From Camillea tinctor (lineage: Eukaryota; Ascomycota; Sordariomycetes; Xylariales; Xylariaceae), in NCBI GenBank assembly GCA_022578605.1, contig MU394070.1:558001-622000 (forward strand): 64,000 nt of DNA. Direction: 5' to 3'. Positions 54,451 to 64,000 of this stretch are shown piece after piece. The number at the start of each line of letters is the position of its first letter. Within the stretch, counting starts at the first letter, position 1. Under the pieces are notes generated by a model that was not told where the DNA came from, ran no database searches, and saw only the letters and a program-made list of their open reading frames with translations. A program made the translations under genes and the position numbers.

Positions 54451-56892
54451 ATGGCAGGTTCGGTGGTAGCTTCGAACGAATCCCATATTGAGATAGAGCG
54501 TGTATCAAATTCGCCAGGCGACACGCCACAACAGGCTATTACAATAGAAGACACGACCAATTCGAGCCCTGGAGAGGAAGATGATAATGATGAGTAGTTT
54601 TAGGAGTCATTCATTCCCCATTCTGCCCTCCTTCGAGAGCTAGAGTTGGCTATCATAGCTAAGCGTATACTCTCTAGCTCCCGACACATGGTCGGGAGAG
54701 TGAAAACCCTGCACAAAATAGCGATTACTGACTCCTAATACTGTAGTCTATCCCAGTGGTTTGAAACTTATCCTGATTCTCTTATCCGTTTTCATGTCCC
54801 TATTTCTGGTGTCACTAGACAGACTGATTGTATCTACGGCCATCCCGAATATTACTGATGAGTTCCGTTCTCTACAAGGTAAGAAGAGAGAAAGCACGCT
54901 TGTTTCCCTGACATGGTATTAGTCACATACTCGATAGTAGGAAAACGCCCTCTCCCCTCTCCATTCGTATCCTTTTAAGACACTTAAGATCGTGATTGAA
55001 GGCGGCTGACTCTTATTTGTGATAGATGTCGGATGATATGGTTCGGCATATATGTTAAGTACATGCTCGTTTCAACTCCTGTTCGGGAAAATATACAAGT
55101 TTTACCCGGTCCGGTTTATTTTTCTTACGACAGTCGTCCTTTTGGAGGCTGGTTCGGCTATATGTTGCGCTGCCCCAAGCTCGGTGGTTTTTATTATTGG
55201 CAGGGCCACCCAAGGCGTTGGTGCTGCTGGAATATTTTCCGGCGTGGTAGGTCCTTATGATACAGTATAAGATCGTAGCTAAGACATAGAGGCTTATACC
55301 AATACCTTAGGTCATAGTTATTGTTTCTGCTGTCCCCTTACGCCGGCGTCCTCTATACCAAGGCCTGTTCGGTGCTGTGTTTGGCATCTCTTCAGTCATC
55401 GGCCCCCTCGTCGGCGGAGCTTTTACCTCATCGAGTGCTACTTGGCGATGGTGCTTCTATTTAAATATCCCCATAGGGGGTGTTTCTTTAGTGGTCATTG
55501 GCCTCTTACTTGATATACCTAATGGCGAGTTAAACAAGCTCCCCTCGAGAACCAAGTTGCCACAATTAGATGTTGTCGGCACAATCATTTTAATACCTGT
55601 CGTGGTTTGCCTTCTTCTCGCCCTCCAGTAGGGAGGACTAACCTTTGCAGTAAGAATCGTCCGCGATCCCTATCCGAAAAAAGAATCACCTGCTTACTTT
55701 TTAAGGTGGAGAAATGGTCGCATTATAGCTTTGTTGACCCTCAGCATTGCTTTGCTCTTTATGTTCATATTAATCCAAGCTTTCATGCCAACTACAGCGA
55801 CGATACCTCCGCGGATCATCAAGCAACAGTCGATAGTTGCAGGCTGTTGGCAGACCGTTTGTGTTGGCTCCCAAACGGTTATCTTCGGTAAAATATCCCA
55901 TGAGTATATTCCCTTGAGCTCTGGTTATAACTAATATAGAATATTCAGTTTATTACCTCCCTATATGGTTCCAGGCGGTCAAAGGCATTTCAGCTGTTGA
56001 TTCCGGACTCTTTCTCCTGCCATTGACTCTGTCCATGATCATCGCTTCAATATCTAACGGCATTTTCGTATCGAAAATCGGCTACTATACACCGACTTCG
56101 ATCCTAGGGACATGCATCATAAGCATTGGCGCAGGACTTCTCACAACGCCAGAACTCAACACTGTTAGAGGCAAGTGGATCGGATATCAGGTTGTCTGGT
56201 AACCACATATCGTCATGTTCCTAGGCCATAAACTATCGATGTTGGGTACGTTTCAATAGGGTAGGCTTAAATGCTAATACCAATTCCAGTGCGTCTACCT
56301 ACACCCCTTCCTTCTTCGTGTTGGATATATCGTTGGGGAATAAAATTATTACTAAAGGGCTATTTACTGATATTCGACAGATGGTTTTGGCTTGGGTATG
56401 TGTTTCCAGACGTCAAATCTAGCAGCACAAACAGTACTACCTAGAAGAGATGTGCCTATTGGATCATCGTTGATGTTTTTTACCCAACTTTTGGGGGGCT
56501 CTATTTTTACCTCTGTGGGTGAAAACTTCCTCAACAACCAGCTCTTACAAAGATTATCGGATCTGCCAGGGTTCGATGTGTCTCTGGTTGAAGATACAGG
56601 TGCCATAACGTTAAGCAGTTCTCTATCGCCCGAATTTCTTCATCCAGTGCTGATAGCCTACATTGACTCACTCCGTCAAGCATTCCGAGTTGGCTTAGTA
56701 CTCGCATGTCTTGCAGTGATCGGGTCAGTTTCTTTTGAATGGAAAAGCGTAAAGAAACAGGCCTCTTTCTCCAAAAGTAATAATGACGCGGAAAAGGGCT
56801 GCTTGGGGACGAAAGCAAAACTGAGACAGGCAGTGGAACCAAGAACGGGGCGAATGAAGGCGTTGATACGCCTACTATCACAAAATACGTAA
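54451..56892 (+). pseudogene. Decayed MFS transporter (14-helix drug/toxin-efflux type)
   Basis: Remnant of a major-facilitator permease of the TRI12/aflT-like type. Recognisable pieces: a polar N-terminus (54451-54589); helix 1 with motif FLVSLDRLIVSTAIPNITDE (54747-54878); YGSAYMLSTCSFQLLFGKIY and VVFIIGRATQGVGAAGIFSG (55026-55246); GISSVIGPLVGGAFTSSSAT and WRWCFYLNIPIGGVSLVVIG (55311-55649); helices from 55706, 55949 and 56381 to the stop at 56892. Lesions seen: donor of intron 1 is AT instead of GT (54590); TGA at 55034-55036 where the family has Trp (DVG-W-YGSAY); TAG at 55629-55631 in place of the Trp in LALQ-W-GG; no phase-compatible junction between the pieces at 55649/55706 and at 56198/56381. 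Both stops are TGG to TGA/TAG, i.e. G-to-A changes as RIP would cause. Not functional as assembled. Confidence 0.85.
54590..54746 (+). mobile_element. Introner-like element, intron 1 of the transporter pseudogene, donor mutated
   Basis: A 157-nt copy of the same intron family as the two in the nucleotidase gene. The first 30 nt match intron 8 of that gene at 25 positions and intron 6 at 24 (hand count, no gaps). Internal CTAAGCGTA and CTCCCGAC..ATGGTCGGGAGAG blocks and the 3' GATTACTGACTCC are shared. GGAGTC/GACTCC subterminal arms are exact, and an 8-bp hairpin (54678-54685 with 54691-54698, loop ACATG) sits in the middle. The donor reads ATGAGT where relatives have GTGAGT. Placing the intron here restores phase 1 (G + TC) between exons 1 and 2. 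Confidence 0.75.
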
Positions 56893-57634
56893 ACTAGATA
56901 TTACTTACTCGTCGGTTTATGTCAGGGGTTATGAGGAACAAAGAAGGTTCCTATATATAAGTAACGGTAAAATATGTAGTTTTAGTCTTGGTTCTTCGCA
57001 CAACAATGTATTGATGATCCAGAAACTTTCTTAATCTCTTGTGACAGTTTAGCTAAGGTCATGCTGCGCCATAATACAGGTCATTTTCCAAAGGCAATTG
57101 GGACGTGGGGTTCTGGGAGATTTATCAGAGACACGATTAAGGGATATATGAAATTCCACCCGCTAGGGTCTTCAAGATCATGGAGGGTCAGGGGCTTCCA
57201 TACTAACTACTTCTAGGAGTGAGGACAGTGGTTACCGAGGCGGCGGAGACTATTCATAGGCCAAAGAGCCTCGAGGTTCAAATGTATACTTGGAGCCCCT
57301 CACATTATCATGATGTTTTCAAAGCAAGGTATGTGAACGAGGAAAGCGATTACTAGATAGAAATAGACCACAGAACGTCACTCTTATTTATAATGTAATT
57401 CAACACACTCCTCTCATCTTATCATACTAATAATGGGGACATGTTACCCGAAGCAAATATAACAGTGAGTACAAATAAATTGTCAGCCGTATAACTGCAT
57501 ACGCCCTTATTGCTAATTGGACTTCTGCCCGCAATTGAGAACACTTCAGTATCTAGCAGTAAGAAGTGCAGTATTTACCAAAGTATGATGGGTATGGTAT
57601 ACTGAGGTTCATGACTCGAGAGTAGACCTATTCA

Positions 57635-57687
<53 letters not shown>

Positions 57688-58463
57688 NNNNNNNNNNCAA
57701 ACTCTATATATCCAAATAATACTCTATTTTTTACAAACATATTTGTGTTTTGTTTTATTTTGTTTTTTCCCCCCCCCCACCCCACAAAACACCCCCCCCC
57801 CCCCCCCCCCCCCCCTTTTTGACCCCAACGCCCCATTTAGAGATAATATTATGAAGCAGCTTGGCGCTAGATTAACTCCCAGGCTAGCAGGCTATAGAGA
57901 ATCGAAGAATTATCACGGAGTAGTAGTTATTATACATCAAATGGTAGATACTTATAATTTCCCTTCACTTGGAATATGCTAGGCGATCGATGTCCATGTT
58001 TAAGCTTATGAGTTGAGAAGTCCCATGCATATGCTCCGATACTCGCCTTTGAGAGTAACACTCATTTTGTATCTGTATATCTATGTTACATAATAGGCAC
58101 CCAACAAAACATATACAAGCCATTGTCTTTGACACAAGGTACGCCGCTTATTTTTAGGTTATATTCCTTGTCTGTATCCTTCGTATGCGCCCTAAATAGT
58201 ATTTATCAACATGGTAATATGCATTGTTGTGGCATCCGATTGTCTCACCTATGTGTAGGACCCATCCCTTTTAGAACTTCAAGTGTTCACGTCGTCGAGC
58301 ACCAAAGAGCATACCTATAAAGACTGAGCGTTCTTAATCGATGGCTATTTTCTCATATATCATTGTCAGTATTCATTCACAGCGTAGAAAAGAAAAACAA
58401 GTAAATATACAGCACACAAGGCATTACATATTATCTCAACCGTCAGGCAGGCTTCAGTCATAA
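56893..58463. other. Gene-poor region with second assembly gap
   Basis: A 53-nt poly-G run (57635-57687), ten N (57688-57697), then T- and C-homopolymers (57763-57815). No gene or recognisable remnant. Confidence 0.6.
57635..57697. other. Poly-G run and assembly gap (10 N)
   Basis: 53 G in a row ending in ten N at 57688-57697. Such a run at a gap edge is more likely a sequencing or scaffolding artefact than biology. The true gap length is unknown. Confidence 0.9.
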
Positions 58464-58643
58464 ATGGATACCTCACATCAATCATCTTTTACTCTAGTGT
58501 CTAGAGCCGTTTCTACCTCTGAAACTCGACGTATTGGCGCCGCAGCCGCAGCCATCATCGGAATCGTTGCGGTCACCATGATCATAATATTTGTCTTGCG
58601 GAGACAGTATTTGGAAAAGCAATTGAATGATGATCATGTCTAA
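58464..58643 (+). CDS. Possible 59-residue single-pass membrane peptide
   Basis: ATG in context ATAAATGG to TAA, 59 residues. A polar Ser/Thr-rich N-terminus, then a strong membrane helix (IGAAAAAIIGIVAVTMIIIF) followed by positive residues (VLRRQYLEKQ), i.e. an N-out/C-in single pass. No homologue recognised. Coding status rests only on the well-formed topology in otherwise non-coding DNA. Confidence 0.4.
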   Translation: MDTSHQSSFTLVSRAVSTSETRRIGAAAAAIIGIVAVTMIIIFVLRRQYLEKQLNDDHV

Positions 58644-60278
58644 ACCATTTCATCATCACGGTTATACTCAGTCAGGTGTACCATAGCTGAAGATGCCCAA
58701 TATCCCAGAGAATGAGAGGAGGTTGGTGTATAGTCCAAGTTTAGAACCAGGTCTCACTTTGTCAGTATACAACAGGCGACTTTCGAGTACTCGAGCCCCC
58801 TACAGCTACGCAATATGGTTCATAACCCAACCACTAGCTATGATATTAAATTTTCTTATCGAAAATTTTAATGTGCTCTACATAGGTTGGATTCAAATCT
58901 GGCCCAAATGAGATAACATTGAAAACTGAAACTCGATAAACATTATATTTATAGATACTAAGTAGACATATCCCACAACTCTGATAGCTAGGTAGTTATT
59001 GTAGCTACTAAAAATAAAATTGGCAATCTATAAACAGGAGATATTAAGGAAACAAGATGGCATGTATCGACGTATGGAAGTATCTGTCTTTGTGTTATAG
59101 TAGTGCTAGTTAGAGTATGGTACTATATGAGGTCATCTCCTGATTCAAGTAATACCATTTACTGACTTACTCGAGAGCGTAAATACAACGCTACTCGAGC
59201 GCTTGGATACTTGCCTTTCTACCAATGACATAATATTAATTTCTCAATACAAATTCCTCTTATCGATCCCGTAGCACCATAGGTTTTCAGTACATATCTT
59301 TCCTTTTTCGGGGTGGTTGGGTGGCTTATACCCAGGGAGGATACATAACTGTAGCGAACATATCGAGTGAACATGTTGATGGTATAGTATAGTTATGAAC
59401 TTGAGGGGGGAGCCTTCAGTAATTCCATGTTATGTACTATACTACGTACATTAATACGAGGGAATTGTTCGGTAACCCTTGTGTGCTGTAAATAAGAAGA
59501 ACATAGCGTATGATTTGCCCCGCAATAAAGAGCTAACGATCTACGTGAAGATCAGTTGTTAAAGTTGTAAGATGCATAGCCTCTCGTATGTTCAGGGTTC
59601 CAAACAGGTTTGATTCGCTTGTGTCTTCAGTTGACGTGGGGAAGCCTTCAGACTCAATGTTTCACATCCTTGAGCTATTCAACACTCACGCTTGTAGATC
59701 TAAAAGTCCACTTGACTCACTTGCATATGTATCCCTCCCACACCCCCCTCCCCTGAAAATCATCGTGGGTAGTTTAAAAAGGCCAAGTCTGCCCTATGTG
59801 TTTGAGTCCCTGTCGTATCTTATTTTAAGCTTTTCCAACGTTACACCTCGTTGTCCTAAGAAGAACAGTCAACAAAGATACGGCGAACTATGATTGATTG
59901 TTTCGAAAACGATTGTTTCGACAACGATTGTTTCAAGTCATAGCCTACTCCTTTCATCTGCCATACAGAATACCAGAGGCATTCTTTCAGCCGTCGGTCG
60001 TCTTATATAGTCAGCCACTGACACAGTACACGAGTCCAGCCTGGTTTGCGACTTGGTTCAATAACAACTTTCCTTAACGACCAAGATTTTCTTTCTAATG
60101 CCGTGTTGAATCCACCGGAAACCTAACGGAAGAGGAAGACATTGATTTTTATTACATTATATTACATTACTACATTATATTACACCATATCTCGATACCC
60201 ATTAAAAACTTAAACTACTTCGACTTCTGCTTCACTACCTTTCCTAGCATATTTCGCAATTCGATGCTTTAAGACAAG
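58644..60278. other. Gene-poor intergenic DNA
   Basis: A/T-leaning; ORFs at 58693-58911 and 59588-59893 show no motif or codon structure. A tandem ACATTATATT-like stretch at 60150-60190 precedes the next ORF. Confidence 0.55.
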
Positions 60279-60725
60279 ATGGATCACCCGGATCACCCGG
60301 AAACGCGGCTCCATTACGATAGCGATTGGACGCCAATGTATATCATATTGGGATTGATTCCGGTCGTGTTTTTGCTTGTTGCCCTGTTTTCTAAACGAAG
60401 AGAATTTGTCCCCAAGAAGGAGCACGACCTCGAGATGGCCAAATATAACCGTACCCGGTTCCCATGGAAAGAAGCTGTCAATAATTCCGAGAACGTGGCT
60501 CCGGTACAACTCTCTTCGCAGATTTCTTCATCCAGGCCGCCGGCAGGTCCGTCGTCCTATACCCATGAGGGATCGAACAGGGGGGTGAGATCCGAGGGAT
60601 CAAAAAGAGTACCGCCACATGTCCAAGTTCCGCAGATAAATGTCGTTCCAAGTCATGAAGTCAATGCAGGAAACGGTAGTACATTTGCACAAATTGGCAT
60701 GAAAGAGCCACAGGCATATTGGTAA
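60279..60725 (+). CDS. Hypothetical single-pass membrane protein, 148 residues
   Basis: Single ORF starting in good context (CAAGATGGATC). A short N-terminus with His/Asp/Pro (MDHPDHPETRLHYDSDWTPM), one hydrophobic helix (YIILGLIPVVFLLVALF) with a basic stop-transfer SKRR, then a roughly 110-residue polar, Ser/Pro-rich cytosolic tail ending in AQIGMKEPQAYW. Composition and topology are protein-like. No family recognised; it resembles the small membrane proteins often found next to surface-protein genes in fungi, but no function is proposed. Confidence 0.6.
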   Translation: MDHPDHPETRLHYDSDWTPMYIILGLIPVVFLLVALFSKRREFVPKKEHDLEMAKYNRTRFPWKEAVNNSENVAPVQLSSQISSSRPPAGPSSYTHEGSNRGVRSEGSKRVPPHVQVPQINVVPSHEVNAGNGSTFAQIGMKEPQAYW

Positions 60726-63334
60726 TAGATACTGTCAATGGCAAGGGGTGTTATAATGTGTTATGATTACGAATGAGTTGCGAGCCACATATGCTCTTCG
60801 GCAATGGGAGATGCTTGGTGTCCTCGGCGGTGTTTCGGACACCAACTGCAAGACTGGCAAATTCAACGATGAACTACTGCATAGACAAAATATCCCTGGG
60901 CCTAATATGTTATAATGCTATCAGAGTTATAGTCCGAAGGATGAATTTCATCCTGAGAATAGCCCGTATTAACTTACTAATATGGTCATCCCCAGGGAGA
61001 TTTGAATGACATGATATATTCGGAATGATATAACCAAAATTTACTACTCCAGTTAGGCTATCAAAAACACATAGGAGGTACTGGGATGAATGACGCCTAT
61101 AAATACTCGATTTTTGTCATTGTCGTTAATGGAACAATCAATGTGGCAAATTCGACTATACATGGCTTCGAGATGCTAGCAGCGATGAACTTTTTGTCAT
61201 TGAGATATTTGAAAGCAGGGAGAAGTTTGCTTACCTAAGTAAACCGTATAATTTGAAGATACCGGGGTCATTAGGTAGCGCTGAGAACCATATATTCGTG
61301 TATTAAGTACTAGAATCCCTTCTCCCACTCGACATACCGAGAACAATCAGCATACGAATCCAGCCCTTGATGCATCCTTCTATTGGTGACATTATGTATC
61401 CTAACGGCAGCAATCGGTAAAGTGCAGCCGTGAATTTTTCTCTATAAGTAATTATATGTTCACTGTGAGCCATATGACGGGATAAGGCTTTAGTTCGGGC
61501 GTAAGTTTATGAGAGTAGATTAACCCAGATCATTGTGACTAACTATAAACAAGCCCTAAAGACAGGAAATTGTTATTGCTGTACGAGGAACTAAGCTACC
61601 TAGGTGACCACGCTGAGCAACGTGGCTTGTTTACATGCGAAGATTTTCTTTGTTCTGTTCTTTAGGTTCAGCTCCTCACAAGGGTGTTAGTAAAAGCCAG
61701 GTAGTTCCCATCTAGGAGCGTAAAAAGGGTTCTATCGCAAAGAATTTAAGGGGGAGCGGGGCGGGTTGAATAGCTCATAGAATGAGCCTATGTAATTGAG
61801 TGAAACTATGTTTCTGTGTTCTCCAGAGATATTTTAGCAACTGATATTAGTGTAGCCTCCTTTTCACTTAATCGACGGGTTTATTAAGTACCCAAGGCGC
61901 CTTAAGAACCGGAGATATTTTCATATAAGGGCATAAGTTAGCATTTTTTTTTACCTCAAAACAGAACCCCTGATATCCCTCTCTTACAGTTTATAGTAGG
62001 ACAAAGTGGGATTACTGTACAAATATATCGGGTTCCATATCATGTCCTGGTGGAATATATTCACCATTTTCTCGGTGGTGTTTCTAGTTCTTCACGAACA
62101 GATACCAGCAATCCTGACGACGACGTAGTCATCTATCTAATGAGTGCACCAGCTTTGTAACGAGGAGCACTGTCATACCCCTGGATTGCGCATTGCACTA
62201 AATGCTAGGTGTTCTCTCATCTCAAAATCATTCGTCACAACAAAGTCCTGATGCCGCTTCTCACACGCGCCGATTGTACGGATATCGTGTATCTAAGTAG
62301 CGCAGTGAGGCGATAGCTTCAGCCTGTACTCGCGTACTGTAATACTGACCAACCCTTTCTAACCGACTACCCGTCCTAAATCGCTGCCGAACAGCAGCTC
62401 CGATAGAGGTAGCTCTAAGAAGCCAAGATGCGGGTTAGAGAAGGGGAACCCCAGACTACGTGCCTCTGACCAGCGAGCGCAGTCTGGGACACAAATATAT
62501 AATAAAACATGAGACTACTAGTAGATTCGCACAATATCCCCTGAGTGTTCACCTATTGTGTATTCGACACAATGCGAGAGACCTACTCTAGTAAGTTAGC
62601 AATGTTCTGCGACGATTGGCTAGAGAGGACGGGGGACCAGCGGTCAGTTTAATGCATAGACTATATAGATTGGCCAAAATATAATGTTTTTTTTCCCAAG
62701 CATGTTAAAATGGGGAATGACACCTGAAACGAGACAAAACATTATCAGCGAGCATTATGAATCCCACTCAATATCTACTCGTTTATAGAGTAGTAGTTAA
62801 TTCGTTCTCATGATTGATACCCCAAGGCGTCTCTGGCTGACATGATGCCGTCCCTTGGGTGTTGGTTGTAAACATTATGCTAGCAAAACGATTGAAGCTC
62901 CATGGTCACATGCAATGTTCCGTCCATCCCTTTCCCTTTTAACCGAACAAAATTCCGCCAAAAATCAGTAACGACTCCTAACGCCTCCCTATTCCACAGT
63001 CTAATACAAAGCAAGGACCGCTCGGCATAGAATCCGCACTGTGGAACGAAACGAATATATACATGAATCGAGTTCCAAATGGGTATTGATGCACAGTTGA
63101 AAAATTGTAGTCGAGAAAGACGAGTCATGATCCGTGATGTCCCCTGCCTGGGCGCCCAGATGTTTAAGATGGCGCATATTAGGGACCAGCTGGACCTGGA
63201 AATGCGCTCCCCGCAGTAGACAAGGTGTAATTGTATAGCGCCGATACGAGGAGAGTTATGAGTTGAGATCGCAGCCATCGACATGAGGCAACGGTTGTGC
63301 GGCAGCTACGTCCGTAAATGACGAGACAGCATAA
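60726..63334. other. Gene-poor intergenic DNA
   Basis: About 2.6 kb without a supportable gene. Scattered coding-like fragments (reverse strand around 62400-62460) could be transposon or gene debris but cannot be assigned. A 134-codon minus ORF at 62880-63284 lies immediately downstream of the next gene and looks like its 3' region. Confidence 0.5.
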
Positions 63335-63817
63335 TCAGTTATTGTTAGGCTGCCAGACTCTGGCGCCAAGCGACCTGCTGATACCCAAACCAACCCCAAC
63401 AGCGACGCCGATGATTAAGAGGGCAATAGAAATCTTGACGATGACCCTGGTTCGCTTGCTAAGACGGGCCATGCACTGACAAGATCTGTTGTTGATTTTG
63501 GCATTGCGGGCCTTCTGCTTCCAATGATCTTGCCCAGGCCACACGCTGGCGTCGGACTTGGATCGGTTACCACAGGTTGACGTCTTATTTAAATTGTCGG
63601 AAGACTTGACAGGCACCATAGCCTCGATATCGGTGTCGAATCCATTAGCATGGGCTGAAGCAGGAGTAGATACGCTTGAAGGCCGACGGAACTCCAGGCT
63701 CACATCAGGGCTCTTCTCGCCGCTCGGGGAGATGGCGGTACTAGGGAGGACTTGTTTGGTAGAGACAGTCAATAGACTAGGTTTGGACGCCTTTGCGTTG
63801 GGTGTGATGGTGGCCAT
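63335..63817 (-). CDS. Small C-terminal-helix membrane protein, 160 residues
   Basis: The start is the ATG at 63817-63815 in an excellent context (GCGCCATGGCC); the frame is open upstream, but that part is not needed. About 120 polar residues (Ser/Pro/Lys-rich, disordered), then a Cys pair and basic motif (CQCMARLSKRTR), a membrane helix (VIVKISIALLIIGVAVGVGL) and the tail GISRSLGARVW. I recall a widespread ascomycete family of small proteins with this same end (Cys-rich basic motif, helix, GIS..GG.VW); function unknown. Family assignment is from memory. Confidence 0.7.
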   Translation of the reverse strand: MATITPNAKASKPSLLTVSTKQVLPSTAISPSGEKSPDVSLEFRRPSSVSTPASAHANGFDTDIEAMVPVKSSDNLNKTSTCGNRSKSDASVWPGQDHWKQKARNAKINNRSCQCMARLSKRTRVIVKISIALLIIGVAVGVGLGISRSLGARVWQPNNN

Positions 63818-64000
63818 GGCGCAATAATGTTTTCTAAGAAAGTGAAATCGCGAAGTACGGCAAGGCGCAGTTCCAGAAGGCAGGTAGCAGTGCTGTGTAC
63901 GTATCGTTTCTGGCGCTCCTGTCAATAAGACTGGGCATGAATAGGGTGTAGGCGCAGTTGTGTATGAGGTGTCTGGTGTTATGGGTGACGATGGCAGACA
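63818..64000. promoter_or_regulatory. Upstream region of the last gene
   Basis: The 5' flank of the minus-strand small membrane protein gene up to the window edge. No specific site identified. Confidence 0.35.

Noticed and set aside
54879..55025. Second intron of the transporter remnant as a fourth family copy
   Set aside because: Only GGCTGACTC near the 3' end is similar; the 5' block and hairpin are absent.
59588..59893. 101-codon ORF in the gene-poor region
   Set aside because: No motif, no membrane or signal features, surrounded by non-coding DNA; not distinguishable from chance.
62880..63284. 134-codon minus-strand ORF downstream of the last gene
   Set aside because: Irregular composition rich in Cys/Trp/Arg without family features; more likely the 3' region of the small membrane protein gene.

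Overview
The window is nuclear DNA of a filamentous ascomycete, probably a sordariomycete; Xylariales is a guess from gene content and intergenic style. Reasons: short introns (about 47-185 nt) with GT-AG ends and CTAAC/CTGAC branch sites, pyrimidine-rich promoters, fungus-specific families (Zn2Cys6 regulator, GPI/mucin-like wall proteins, Nrp1/ARP-type RNA-binding protein), and an almost pure A/T block at the left edge that looks like transposon DNA destroyed by repeat-induced point mutation (RIP). All gene models were spliced by hand from reading frame, splice sites and family knowledge. Total coding lengths were checked to be multiples of three; two loci fail that check.

Left part (1-50 kb) is a gene-dense housekeeping segment: AT-rich block (1-1020); an unrecognised disordered protein (-) ending at its border; a small PMP3-type membrane proteolipid split into three short exons (-); an Nrp1/ARP RNA-binding protein (+); exoribonuclease XRN1 (-), divergent from HAT2 (+); a Neo1-type P4-ATPase (+); glycogen synthase (+); an F-box/LRR protein (+); a ZNG1/CobW zinc chaperone GTPase (-); a ten-exon metallophosphoesterase/5'-nucleotidase (-); a GPI-like Ala/Ser/Gly-rich protein (-); a FAM32A homologue (+); a mucin-like membrane protein (-); and dolichol kinase SEC59 (+). 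Intergenic DNA in this part repeatedly carries a palindromic CCTAGGTA/TACCTAGG motif family.

Right part (50-64 kb) is accessory in character: a Zn2Cys6 transcription factor with one unsplicable junction, a multiply broken major-facilitator transporter, and several kilobases with only small single-pass membrane ORFs. Two 10-N assembly gaps (36836-36845, 57688-57697) are flanked by long homopolymers, so distances across them are unreliable.

The most interesting signal is a family of related introns. Two introns of the 5'-nucleotidase gene (34380-34538 and 33853-34035) and the first intron of the broken transporter (54590-54746) share their 5' ends, 3' ends, subterminal inverted repeats and internal blocks; two of them also share a clear central hairpin. 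They are always in the transcribed orientation although the host genes lie on opposite strands. This is the signature of introner-like elements, i.e. introns that multiply. The transporter copy has lost its donor (GT to AT).
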